From assembly GCA_963794655.1 (NCBI GenBank), contig CAWCEV010000008.1:1426001-1490000 (forward strand): a stretch of 64,000 nucleotides of DNA, written 5' to 3'. Under the pieces are notes generated by a model, which was given only the letters and a program-made list of their open reading frames with translations, did no database searches and had not been told where the DNA came from. The stretch is from Roseiarcus sp963794655. Lineage in GTDB: Bacteria > Pseudomonadota > Alphaproteobacteria > Rhizobiales > Beijerinckiaceae. The position numbers and the translations under genes were made by a program. Of the stretch, positions 9,060-16,841 are shown in pieces (the stretch's first letter is position 1; each line of letters starts with the position of its first letter).

Positions 9060-10019
9060 ATGGGGTCCGAAATCGAACGGGTCGCCGTCGTCGGCGCGGG
9101 CGTCATCGGGTCGGGCTGGGCGGCGCGGTTCCTCGGCGGCGGCCTCAGCGTCGACGCATGGGACCCGGCGCCCGACGCCCGCAGCAAGGCGTTCGCGGCG
9201 ATCGACGCGGCGTGGCCGGCGATGGCGCGGCGGGGAATTGCCGAAGGCGCCAGCCCCTTGCGGCTGACCTTTCACGAGCGGCTCGAGGATTGCGTGGCCG
9301 GCGCCGATTTCGTCCAGGAAAACGCGCCCGAGCGTGAGGAACTCAAGCAGGAGCTGCTCGCCCGCATCGACGCCGCCAATCCCGGCGCGATCGTCGCCTC
9401 CTCGACCTCCGGGCTACTGCCGACGCTGCTCGCGGCGAAGATGGCGCGGCCGGAGCGGATGCTGGTCGGCCATCCGTTCAACCCGGTCTACCTGCTGCCG
9501 CTGGTCGAATTGGTCGGCGGCGAGAGAACCGCTCCCGCGACGATCGAGCGGACCGCGGCGTTCTACCGCTCGCTCGGCATGCGGCCGCTCACGGTGCGAA
9601 AGGAGATCGTCGGCTTCATCGCCGACCGGCTCATGGAGGCGCTGTGGCGCGAGGCGCTCTGGCTCGTCAACGACGACGTCGCGACCACCGAGGAGGTCGA
9701 CGCGGCGGTCGTCTATGGCTGCGGCCTGCGCTGGCCGCTCATGGGCACCTTCCTCACTTTCCATCTCGCCGGCGGAGAGGGCGGCATGCGCCACATGCTG
9801 CACCAGTTCGGCCCGGCGCTGAAACTGCCGTGGACGAAGCTTGTCGCGCCCGAGCTCACCGAGGAACTGATCGACAAGGTCGCCGACGGCTGCGCCGATC
9901 AGGCGGCCGGCCGCTCGATCAGGGAACTCGAGACGCGACGCGACGATTTCCTTGTCGAACTCCTCGCTCTCGTGCAGAAATACTGGCCCGAGGCGGAAGG
10001 CCGTCCGGGCGGGCTGTGA
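9060..10019 (+). CDS. cdhA: Probable L-carnitine 3-dehydrogenase
   Basis: A 319-residue 3-hydroxyacyl-CoA-dehydrogenase-fold enzyme. It has an N-terminal NAD-binding motif VVGAGVIGSGWAARF, a catalytic His in GHPFNPVYLLPLVE, and a helical C-terminal domain starting EIVGFIADRLMEALWREAL and containing LRWPLMGTFLTFHLAGGEG. From memory these segments match characterised L-carnitine dehydrogenases (CdhA/LCDH) much more closely than 3-hydroxybutyryl-CoA dehydrogenases. It would oxidise L-carnitine to 3-dehydrocarnitine with NAD. The ATG at 9060 has GAGGAGG upstream. The downstream thioesterase gene, sometimes fused to this enzyme in other bacteria, supports the assignment. Confidence 0.87.
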   Translation: MGSEIERVAVVGAGVIGSGWAARFLGGGLSVDAWDPAPDARSKAFAAIDAAWPAMARRGIAEGASPLRLTFHERLEDCVAGADFVQENAPEREELKQELLARIDAANPGAIVASSTSGLLPTLLAAKMARPERMLVGHPFNPVYLLPLVELVGGERTAPATIERTAAFYRSLGMRPLTVRKEIVGFIADRLMEALWREALWLVNDDVATTEEVDAAVVYGCGLRWPLMGTFLTFHLAGGEGGMRHMLHQFGPALKLPWTKLVAPELTEELIDKVADGCADQAAGRSIRELETRRDDFLVELLALVQKYWPEAEGRPGGL

Positions 10020-10040
10020 GGCTCAATTCGGGAGAACGCC

Positions 10041-10529
10041 ATGCGGCGCGGCTTAGCGCTTCCGGTGCTCGAAGCGACCGTGGTCAGCGAATGGGTCGAC
10101 TATAACGGCCACATGAACGATGCGGCCTATGCGATCGTGTTCAGCCGCTCGGTCGACGCGCTCATGGACAGGGTCGGCCTCGACGCCGCAGCGCGCAAGC
10201 GCACGGGGCAGTCGCTGTTCACCCTCCAGATGATGCTGCACTATTTCAAGGAGGCGAAGGAGGGCGACGCGGTCGCGGTCAGTTGCCACATCCTCGAGCA
10301 CGACGACAAGCGGCTGCGCGTCTGGCTCGACATGACCTCGGCGGGCGGCGAGCGTCTCGCCGCCTCCGAGCAGCTTCTGATCTCGGTTGCGCTCGGCGAA
10401 GCGGGATCGCGCGCTGCGCCCTGGGCCCACGAGACCAGGGCCGCGCTCGACGCCCTCGCCAAGGCCCAGAGCGGCCTGCCGCACCCGCCCGCGGCGGGCG
10501 CCGGCGTCGCGCTCAAGCGGAAGGGCTAG
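10041..10529 (+). CDS. cdhB: Hotdog thioesterase, probable betainyl-CoA thioesterase
   Basis: A 162-residue single-domain hotdog-fold acyl-CoA thioesterase of the 4-hydroxybenzoyl-CoA type, recognisable from VVSEWVDYNGHMNDAAYAIVFS, where the Asp and the GHMN segment form the active-site region, and LQMMLHYFKEAKEGD. In carnitine degradation such a protein hydrolyses betainyl-CoA to glycine betaine, either standalone or fused to the dehydrogenase. It is the last gene of the run; its stop codon is followed almost at once by the 21-bp repeat array. Confidence 0.83.
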   Translation: MRRGLALPVLEATVVSEWVDYNGHMNDAAYAIVFSRSVDALMDRVGLDAAARKRTGQSLFTLQMMLHYFKEAKEGDAVAVSCHILEHDDKRLRVWLDMTSAGGERLAASEQLLISVALGEAGSRAAPWAHETRAALDALAKAQSGLPHPPAAGAGVALKRKG

Positions 10530-10536
10530 CCGAAAG

Positions 10537-10642
10537 GGCCGGCGCAAAGAAAACCAGGGCCGGCCGCAGCAAGATCCAAGGCGGGCGCAACGAAAGCAAA
10601 ATCGGGCGCAACACAATCAAAGCCCGACGCAACAAAATCCAA
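10537..10642. repeat. Array of five ~21-bp direct repeats (locus 1)
   Basis: Five imperfect units of 21, 22, 21, 21 and 21 bp start at 10537, 10558, 10580, 10601 and 10622. The shared core is roughly GGGCGCAACAAAATCAAA. The array begins 7 bp after the cdhB stop codon. A matching five-unit array lies at 40073-40179, also just behind a stop codon and also followed by TTTTCAATGRCTTAG. The units have no spacers, so this is not a CRISPR. Confidence 0.85.
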
Positions 10643-10842
10643 ATGCAGCTTCTAGCCTTTTCAATGGCTTAGGTCTGAATCGCGATCGAATCTTCTTTTG
10701 CTCGGCCCGGATGGGACCGAGGCCCTCGTCCCGCCCCTACCCCGTCGAGACGACCGAGAGCGCCTTCGTCATTTCCAGCACCGTCGAACTCCCATAAGAC
10801 ATATTTCTGATTATCGCAAGATAATACCGTCTTGGCAGAAAA

Positions 10843-10940
10843 CGGTGACACTTTACTCTTTGCCCCAATTGTCGAGTTGATTTTGGCAAGCAGGTACGCC
10901 GCTGAACGACCAAATTCGATGATTGAGTAAAGTGTCACCG
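10843..10940. repeat. Short element with perfect 16-bp inverted ends (copy A)
   Basis: CGGTGACACTTTACTC (10843-10858) is mirrored exactly by GAGTAAAGTGTCACCG (10925-10940); GATATC-like bases continue on the right only. Read on the minus strand, the terminus is followed by ATCATCGAAT, as in copy B at 40372. The interior otherwise differs from copies B and C, so this is a diverged or separately derived member in the opposite orientation. No protein is encoded, as in MITE-type elements. Confidence 0.75.
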
Positions 10941-10945
10941 ATATC

Positions 10946-10964
10946 TGGGCTCGAGCCCATTTTT
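10946..10964 (+). terminator. Palindrome followed by T-run
   Basis: TGGGCTCGAGCCCA (10946-10959) is a perfect palindrome followed by TTTTT, resembling a short intrinsic terminator on the plus strand. It lies just outside copy A of the inverted-repeat element. The four-base loop would be TCGA; the stem is short, so function is uncertain. Confidence 0.35.
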
Positions 10965-11132
10965 CTGGGTCTTCGTGCGGCCGGCGCCCCCGATTGATCA
11001 GGGGCCTGCTGCTGACAAGAACGAGGTCGGCATCAGAACCCAACCCACCTCCGAGAGACTTGTCGTTCCGACCTTTAAGCGCTCTTCTCGAACAGTTGCG
11101 CGCTCGCCCGCGTGCGGCGGCTTGCCCCGCTG

Positions 11133-12437
11133 TTATTCCCTGAACACCCGCCCAAAGATCGCATCCACCTGTTTCAGGTGATAGCCGAGGTCGAACAGCG
11201 CCTCGAGCTCCTTCGCGCTCAGCGCGCTCGCGACGTCCTTGTCGGCCCTGAGCAGGGTGAGGAAGTCGGCCTCGCCGCGCCAGGCGCGCATGGCGTTGCG
11301 CTGGACGATGGCGTAGGCGTCCTCGCGTGACACGCCCGCTTGCGTCAACGCCAGCAGCACCCGCTGGGAATGGATGAGGCCGCCGAGGCGGTCGAGGTTC
11401 CGAGCCATGTTTTCGGGATAGACGATCAGCTTGTCGATGAGCCCGGTGAGCCGCGCGAGCGCGAAGTCGAGCGTCACCGTCGCGTCGGGGGCGATCATGC
11501 GCTCGACCGAGGAATGGGAGATGTCGCGCTCGTGCCAGAGCGCGACGTCCTCGAGCGCCGGGATGACGGCCGAGCGCACCATGCGGGCGAGGCCGGTCAG
11601 GTTCTCGGCCAGCACCGGGTTGCGCTTGTGCGGCATGGCGGAGGAGCCCTTCTGCCCTTCCGAGAAGAACTCCTCGGCCTCCATCACTTCGGTGCGCTGC
11701 AGGTGGCGGATCTCGGTCGCCAGCCGCTCGACCGACGAAGCGACGACCGCGAGCGCGGCGAAGAAGGCCGCGTGTCGGTCGCGCGGGATCACTTGCGTCG
11801 AGATCGGCTCGACTTTCAGCCCGAGCTTTGCCGCGACATGGGCTTCGACCCGCGGGTCGATGTTGGCGAAGGTGCCGACCGCGCCGGAAAGAGCCGCGGT
11901 CGAAATCTCCTCGCGCGCCGCGACGAGCCTTGCGCGGGCGCGCTGAAACTCGGCGTGGGCCGTAGCGAGCTTCAGGCCGAAGGTGGTCGGCTCGGCATGG
12001 ACGCCATGCGAGCGGCCGATGGTCGGGGTCGTCTTGTGCTCAAAGGCGCGGCGCTTGAGCGCGGCGAGCAGCGCGTCGACGTCGGCGATAAGGATATCGC
12101 TCGCGCGGCTGAGCTGGACCGCAAGGCAGGTGTCGAGCACGTCGGAGCTGGTCAGCCCCAAATGGACGAAGCGCGCGTCGGGCCCGATGAATTCGGCGAG
12201 ATGGGTGAGGAAGGCGATGACGTCGTGCTTGGTCGTCTTCTCGATCTCGTCGATGCGGGCGACGTCGAACTTCGCCTTGTCGCCGTTCTCGCGGATCGAC
12301 TTCGCCGCCTCTTTCGGGATGAGGCCGATGCCGGCCATCGCCTCGGCGGCAAGCGCCTCGATCTCGAACCAGATGCGGAAACGCGTCTCGGGCGACCAGA
12401 TCGCGGTCATCTCGGGGCGGGAGTAGCGCGGGATCAT
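11133..12437 (-). CDS. purB: Adenylosuccinate lyase
   Basis: Catalyses two steps of purine synthesis: SAICAR to AICAR plus fumarate, and adenylosuccinate to AMP plus fumarate. The 434-residue protein has the fumarase/aspartase superfamily features TSSDVLDTCLAVQL, GRSHGVHAEPTTFG and the signature loop SSAMPHKRNP with the catalytic Ser. ATG 12437 gives MIPRYSRPEM, the standard PurB opening; upstream in-frame codons are not conserved-looking. It is divergent from the DadA-like gene with about 80 bp between starts. Confidence 0.96.
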   Translation of the reverse strand: MIPRYSRPEMTAIWSPETRFRIWFEIEALAAEAMAGIGLIPKEAAKSIRENGDKAKFDVARIDEIEKTTKHDVIAFLTHLAEFIGPDARFVHLGLTSSDVLDTCLAVQLSRASDILIADVDALLAALKRRAFEHKTTPTIGRSHGVHAEPTTFGLKLATAHAEFQRARARLVAAREEISTAALSGAVGTFANIDPRVEAHVAAKLGLKVEPISTQVIPRDRHAAFFAALAVVASSVERLATEIRHLQRTEVMEAEEFFSEGQKGSSAMPHKRNPVLAENLTGLARMVRSAVIPALEDVALWHERDISHSSVERMIAPDATVTLDFALARLTGLIDKLIVYPENMARNLDRLGGLIHSQRVLLALTQAGVSREDAYAIVQRNAMRAWRGEADFLTLLRADKDVASALSAKELEALFDLGYHLKQVDAIFGRVFRE

Positions 12438-12517
12438 GGGGAGCGGGCGCTTTCTGTTTGTTCCTTCCGCCGAGGGTCTATAGGAACGCTGGTCGAGAAT
12501 CGAGTGAGACCTGCCCC

Positions 12518-13771
12518 ATGCCCGCTGAGACCGCCGACGCAATCGTGCTTGGCGCCGGATTTGTCGGGGTGTCGGCTGCGTTGCATTTGCAGGCGCGCGG
12601 CCGGCGGGTCGCGCTCATCGACCGCCACCCGCAGGCGGCGGGCGAGACGAGCTTCGGCAACGCCGGCATCGTCCAGACCGAAGCGGTGATGCCCTATGTG
12701 TTTCCGCGCGCGCCGGGCGAGATCGCGCGCGGGGCGCTCAATCTCGATCCGCGCGCCCATATCCGCTATGGCGCGCTGCCGCATATCGCACCATCGATCT
12801 TCCGCTATTTCGCCGCCTCGACCGCGGCCGGAAAGAACGCGACTGCGCGCGCGATGGCCCCGCTTCTCGCTCGCGCCAGCGCCGAGCATCTCGAATTCGC
12901 GCGCGAGGCGGGCTCCGAGGCTCTTCTGCGCCGTGGCGGCTGGATCAAGGCGTTTCGCAGCGCGCGCGGCGAAGACATGGCCGGCGCGGAGGCCGAGGAG
13001 CTCAAGCCTTTTGGAATCACGCCCAAGTTCCTCGACCGGGCCGGCCTGATCGCGCTCGAGCCCAATTTGAGCGAAAAGGCGATCGGCGGCGCGCATTACG
13101 CCGATCCACTGTCGACGCCCGATCCCGAGGCGCTGGCGCAGAGCTACGCCGCGCTGTTCGTGAAACGCGGCGGGTGGATGGAGACGGGCGACGCACGCAC
13201 GCTCGAACCCGCGAGCGGCGGCTGGATGGTCAAGGTCGCGTCCGGCCGGCTCGCCGCGCCCGATGTCGTGATCGCGCTCGGGCCGTGGTCCGACGAGCTC
13301 GCGCGGTCCTTCGGCCTCCGCCTGCCGTTCTTCGTCAAGCGCGGCTACCACATGCATTACGAGGCGAAGGGCAATGCGGGCCTCACGCGCCCGGTGCTCG
13401 ACCTCGAGCGCGGCTATCTGGTGACGCCAATGACGAGGGGGCTCAGGCTCACGACCGGCGCCGAATTCGCCCGCCGCGACGATCCGGCGTCGCCGATCCA
13501 GCTCGACAAGGTCGAGCCGTTCGCGCGCGAGCTTTTTCCGATCGGCGCGCGAAAGGACGCCGCGCCCTGGCTCGGCCGGCGCCCCTGCCTGCCGGACATG
13601 CGCCCGATCGTCGGGCCGTTCCCGGGCAAGCCGGGCCTCTGGCTCGACGCCGGCCACCACCATCTCGGCCTGACGCTCGGGCCCGTGACCGGACGGCTGC
13701 TGGCGGACCTCATCAGCGGCGAAACGCCCGCGGTCGATCCCGCGCCGTTTCGTGCCGAGCGGTTCGGGTGA
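12518..13771 (+). CDS. DadA-like FAD-dependent D-amino-acid dehydrogenase
   Basis: A 417-residue DAO-family flavoprotein. The N-terminal dinucleotide-binding motif is IVLGAGFVGVSAALHL, followed by an acidic residue binding ribose (ALIDRHP) and the GETSFGNAGIV segment typical of D-amino acid dehydrogenase small subunits (DadA). The C-terminal FAD contact is LWLDAGHHHLGLTLGPVTG. It probably deaminates D-amino acids and passes electrons to the respiratory chain, but related enzymes oxidise other amines. The start is ATG 12518, after a longer frame whose N-terminus is not family-like. Confidence 0.83.
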   Translation: MPAETADAIVLGAGFVGVSAALHLQARGRRVALIDRHPQAAGETSFGNAGIVQTEAVMPYVFPRAPGEIARGALNLDPRAHIRYGALPHIAPSIFRYFAASTAAGKNATARAMAPLLARASAEHLEFAREAGSEALLRRGGWIKAFRSARGEDMAGAEAEELKPFGITPKFLDRAGLIALEPNLSEKAIGGAHYADPLSTPDPEALAQSYAALFVKRGGWMETGDARTLEPASGGWMVKVASGRLAAPDVVIALGPWSDELARSFGLRLPFFVKRGYHMHYEAKGNAGLTRPVLDLERGYLVTPMTRGLRLTTGAEFARRDDPASPIQLDKVEPFARELFPIGARKDAAPWLGRRPCLPDMRPIVGPFPGKPGLWLDAGHHHLGLTLGPVTGRLLADLISGETPAVDPAPFRAERFG

Positions 13772-13945
13772 CATCGCCTCTTCTGAACCGTTCGGACTTG
13801 ATGTCTTGATTGCCAGGCTTTGGAATCTAGTTGAATGGCCTGAAATTTTCGGGGTAAATTGGAGCGACAGACAGTCGGATTTGTTCTGACCAACCAGTGT
13901 TCCACTCGGTTTATTGTTACCCACGCAGTTAGTAGGCGTACAAGA

Positions 13946-15460
13946 ATGTCTCGAAATTTAGTTACAAACCATATCCAGCAGACAACCGATTTTCTTAAAG
14001 TAATACTCTGTACGATTCTTCTAAGTCCGATACCGTTTACCTGTCGATCCCACGCTCAGGATGTAGCGGTACGATACGAGGAAGCCAGCAAGGCTTTCGC
14101 ACAGCTAACGTTGGAGGACCGAGTGAGGATTCAGGTTCTCCTCACTGCCGCTGGCTATTGGCCAGCGGTCCCCAACGCCGACTTCAGCACACGCCTTTTG
14201 AACGCAATCGATCGATTTGAAGCCGACAATGGCTTTGCTCCATCCGGCGTGTTGCGTCGCGAGGAACAGCAAAGATTAACGGAATTGGGTGGTTTGTTTC
14301 TGAATCGGTGGGGCTTTCGCACCGTCCGTCACCCAATGACAGGAACTTCCATATGGGTTCCAGTTGGAATACCCCTCTCTACGGAATCGACTCCAACCGG
14401 GCTGAAATTCGCCAATCCAGCCTACGGAATTGTGCTGACCTATGACTACTTTCCTCAATTCTCGCTTCGGAGTTCGTTTGATTCGCTAATTAGTTCTTTG
14501 ACACGTAAGGGGTCGCAGATCCTATATTCCAAATTATATCACGACGATTTTTTTGCAATTTCGTTTTCAGACGGCGTTACTGATGGTTATGCTCGCTACC
14601 ACCGGATAGGAGGAGGCGGGATTGGATTCAGTCTCTATTGGAATCATACTGCAACCGATCTTCACGTGGAACGAATTGCAACGTTAGTCTCAGGATCAAT
14701 TTGGTCGTCAATGTCGGGGGCTCCGTTTATAGATCCGTTTGGTGTAGTACCCGCCATGGCCAATGTCGCTAGGCCGCCCGACCAAAGCCCGGAACCGCAA
14801 CCCTCTCCCAACCCTGAACCCAAGGGGACAGAGTCTCACCTTCCCAAATCGGGCACGGGCATTTTCATCACGGCTGAGGGGCACGTGCTGACCAACGCAC
14901 ACGTCGTTAAGGATTGTCTGGAAATACGGGTCGGGCTTGGCCAGGGAAACTATGTGAGCGGTCAGCTAGTTGCGAAGGACCCAACCAACGACCTTGCGCT
15001 CTTGAGAGTTGAAGCCAAGCCTCAGTACGTGGGCACGCTGCGCTCTGACGTTAGATTGGGCGAGAACGTCGAGGCGTTTGGCTACCCGCTCGCAAACATC
15101 CTCGCGACAAGCGGAAACTTTACGACCGGAAACATCACCGCGCTGGCCGGGCTTCACGACGACAGTCGATTTTATCAGGTTTCAGCCCCGGTTCAGCCCG
15201 GGAACTCCGGTGGACCCCTCCTTGACGAAAGCGGCAACGTTATTGGGATTGTATCGTCCAAACTGAATTTTTTTAGCGAATTAACGAACGTTGGCGATAT
15301 CCCCGAGAATGTCAATTTCGCGATCAAGGCCTCGCTCGCAGCAACCTTCCTTGAGAACAACAACATAAAATACCAAAGAGGCGAGGCAGCTCCGGCGCTG
15401 AAGGGTCCAGACATTGCAGATCAAGCCAGGCGGATGAGTGTTTCAGTGGAGTGTCGCTGA
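13946..15460 (+). CDS. Secreted trypsin-like serine protease with N-terminal helical/PG-binding-like domain
   Basis: A 504-residue exported protein. Residues 1-40 look like a signal sequence (TDFLKVILCTILLSPIPF, possible cleavage near SHAQD). Residues about 50-110 resemble a peptidoglycan-binding-like helical module (AAGYWPAVPNADF, IDRFEADNGF). A middle region is unassigned and is followed by a Pro-rich linker (PEPQPSPNPEP). The chymotrypsin-fold domain has the HtrA/Do triad: His in LTNAHVV (~318), Asp in TNDLALL (~348), Ser in GNSGGPLL (~420). There is no C-terminal PDZ domain. The gene is visibly AT-richer than its neighbours, with unusual codons such as TTA, ATA and AGA, suggesting recent acquisition. 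Confidence 0.88.
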   Translation: MSRNLVTNHIQQTTDFLKVILCTILLSPIPFTCRSHAQDVAVRYEEASKAFAQLTLEDRVRIQVLLTAAGYWPAVPNADFSTRLLNAIDRFEADNGFAPSGVLRREEQQRLTELGGLFLNRWGFRTVRHPMTGTSIWVPVGIPLSTESTPTGLKFANPAYGIVLTYDYFPQFSLRSSFDSLISSLTRKGSQILYSKLYHDDFFAISFSDGVTDGYARYHRIGGGGIGFSLYWNHTATDLHVERIATLVSGSIWSSMSGAPFIDPFGVVPAMANVARPPDQSPEPQPSPNPEPKGTESHLPKSGTGIFITAEGHVLTNAHVVKDCLEIRVGLGQGNYVSGQLVAKDPTNDLALLRVEAKPQYVGTLRSDVRLGENVEAFGYPLANILATSGNFTTGNITALAGLHDDSRFYQVSAPVQPGNSGGPLLDESGNVIGIVSSKLNFFSELTNVGDIPENVNFAIKASLAATFLENNNIKYQRGEAAPALKGPDIADQARRMSVSVECR

Positions 15461-15491
15461 TCGGGGATACGGATCATCTGGGAGAACGCGA

Positions 15492-16058
15492 TCACCTGGC
15501 CGCCCGCTCCCAGTCGGTGACGGTCACTTCGTCGTCGAGCCACATGGTATGGCTCGGCGTGAGGCCGGCGGCGGCGAGCGCGGCTTCCGGTTCGCCGCCT
15601 CCGGGCGTCTCGCGGATGAACACCGGCAGGCCGTCGGGAATCCACACCTTCATCGCCCGGCTGAGGTGGAAGTTGTCGTAACCGCGCTTGAGAAACTGGG
15701 TGTAGACGAGCGGGCCGCCGATGATAGCGACCGTGCCCGAGCTCAGGCCGAGCGCGGCCAGGCCTTCCTCGAACGAGGCGCCGGCCGGATTCCAGAGCAG
15801 CGCCTTGGCGTTGTTCGGGTCGGGCGCGAGCGCCGGGACGCCGTGGGTGAGGACCAGCCGCCGCCGCCCGGCGGATTTTGGATGGCCTTCATGCGAATGG
15901 CGGCCGTGCACCACGGCGTCGACGTGATCGAGGCCGATCTCGAAGAAGCGCATATCGGCGCCGAGCTTGAGCGACGCCGGCATATGTCCGCTCGCATCGG
16001 CGATCCGGCCGTCGGCGGAAGCGATGACATAGCCTACGATCCGGAAACGTCCGATCAT
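15492..16058 (-). CDS. Dihydrofolate-reductase-like (RibD C-terminal fold) protein
   Basis: A 188-residue protein of the DHFR/RibD reductase fold: N-terminal RIVGYVIASADGRIAD, central RRLVLTH and TVAIIGGPLVYTQFL (the GG dinucleotide-binding loop), C-terminal WLDDEVTVTDWERA. Its ATG overlaps the folE stop codon by one base (TAATG), so the two are translationally coupled. The pairing points to pterin or folate reduction, for example as a dihydrofolate or dihydropterin reductase. The sequence is not a standard FolA, so this is inference. Confidence 0.75.
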   Translation of the reverse strand: MIGRFRIVGYVIASADGRIADASGHMPASLKLGADMRFFEIGLDHVDAVVHGRHSHEGHPKSAGRRRLVLTHGVPALAPDPNNAKALLWNPAGASFEEGLAALGLSSGTVAIIGGPLVYTQFLKRGYDNFHLSRAMKVWIPDGLPVFIRETPGGGEPEAALAAAGLTPSHTMWLDDEVTVTDWERAAR

Positions 16059-16681
16059 TACTCGGTGGTGTCGGCGTTGACGAGCGACAGAAACTCCTGC
16101 CGGGTCGCTGGCTGGTCGCGAAACACCCCGAGCATGCGGCTGGTGACGAGGTCGGCGCCGCGCTTGCGGATGCCGCGGTCGATCATGCAGTGATGGGCGG
16201 CCTTGACGACGACCGCGACCCCGCAGGGCTTGAGCACGTCATTGACCGTGTTGGCGATCTGGGCGGTGAGCCGCTCCTGGATCTGCAGCCGCTTCGAGAA
16301 GATCTCGACCACGCGGGCGAGCTTCGAGATGCCGACCACCCTTTTGTCCGGAATGTAGCCGACCCACACCCGGCCGATGATCGGGGCGATATGGTGCTCG
16401 CAATGGCTCTCGAAGGTGACGCCGCGCAGCACGATCATCTCGTCATAGCCGTCGACCTCGCTGAAGGTCTTGCGCAGGACCTCTTCCGGGTCCTCCTCGT
16501 AGCCGGCGAAATATTCGCGATAGGCGCGCCTGAGGCGGTCGGGCGTCTCGATCAGCCCGTCACGATCGGGATCCTCGCCGATCCATTTGATGATGGTTCG
16601 GAACGCGTCCTCGACCTTGGCGTCCGGGATCGCCTTGCCGCCGCCTGCCGCGCCGGCGCGATTGTCTTCCTTAACCGCCAT
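16058..16681 (-). CDS. folE: GTP cyclohydrolase I (FolE type)
   Basis: Converts GTP to 7,8-dihydroneopterin triphosphate, the first step of folate (tetrahydropterin) synthesis. The 207-residue protein carries the zinc and active-site segments SHCEHHIAP and AAHHCMIDRGIRKRGA (two Cys and His ligands), plus GISKLARVVE and LQIQERLT. ATG 16681 is the likely start; an upstream in-frame ATG at 16747 would add a Gly/Ser-rich tail. It heads a two-gene operon with the DHFR-like gene. Confidence 0.95.
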   Translation of the reverse strand: MAVKEDNRAGAAGGGKAIPDAKVEDAFRTIIKWIGEDPDRDGLIETPDRLRRAYREYFAGYEEDPEEVLRKTFSEVDGYDEMIVLRGVTFESHCEHHIAPIIGRVWVGYIPDKRVVGISKLARVVEIFSKRLQIQERLTAQIANTVNDVLKPCGVAVVVKAAHHCMIDRGIRKRGADLVTSRMLGVFRDQPATRQEFLSLVNADTTE

Positions 16682-16780
16682 GCTGTCTTTCCCGTCTGCG
16701 CCCGACGACGCCCCGCCCGCATTTAGTGGTTCAAGCCGGAATGTCAAAGGCGAGCGGATAGCGGGTGGACAACCGCGCCT

Positions 16781-16841
16781 GTCATGCCCGCGAACGCGGG
16801 CATCCAGCGAGCTTTTGGCACGACGCTAGATTCCCGCGTTC
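16781..16841. repeat. Left part of a palindromic intergenic repeat interrupted by the IS
   Basis: TCATGCCCGCGAACGCGGGCAT (from 16782) is a self-complementary unit. A second, inverted unit begins ATTCCCGC at 16830 and is continued after the IS by GTTCGCGGGAATGAC at 18338-18352. Joined, the two units form an inverted pair of the GTCATTCCCGCGAACGCGGG repeat common between genes in many proteobacteria. The insertion sequence separates the two halves. Confidence 0.8.

Larger units (their letters stand above)
10530..11132. other. Gene-free stretch with repeat array and inverted-repeat element
   Basis: No convincing gene. From left to right it holds five ~21-bp repeats (10537-10642), the 15-mer TTTTCAATGGCTTAG (10658-10672), unassigned sequence, an inverted-repeat element (10843-10940), a short palindrome followed by T residues (10946-10964), and unassigned sequence up to the purB stop codon. 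A reading frame on the minus strand (10669-11043) runs across the inverted repeat and has no recognisable product. Confidence 0.6.

Noticed and set aside
10537..10642. CRISPR array
   Set aside because: Units are contiguous, ~21 bp and imperfect, with no spacers and no cas genes.
10669..11043. A 124-codon minus-strand gene
   Set aside because: It crosses the inverted-repeat element, has no family resemblance and no ribosome site.
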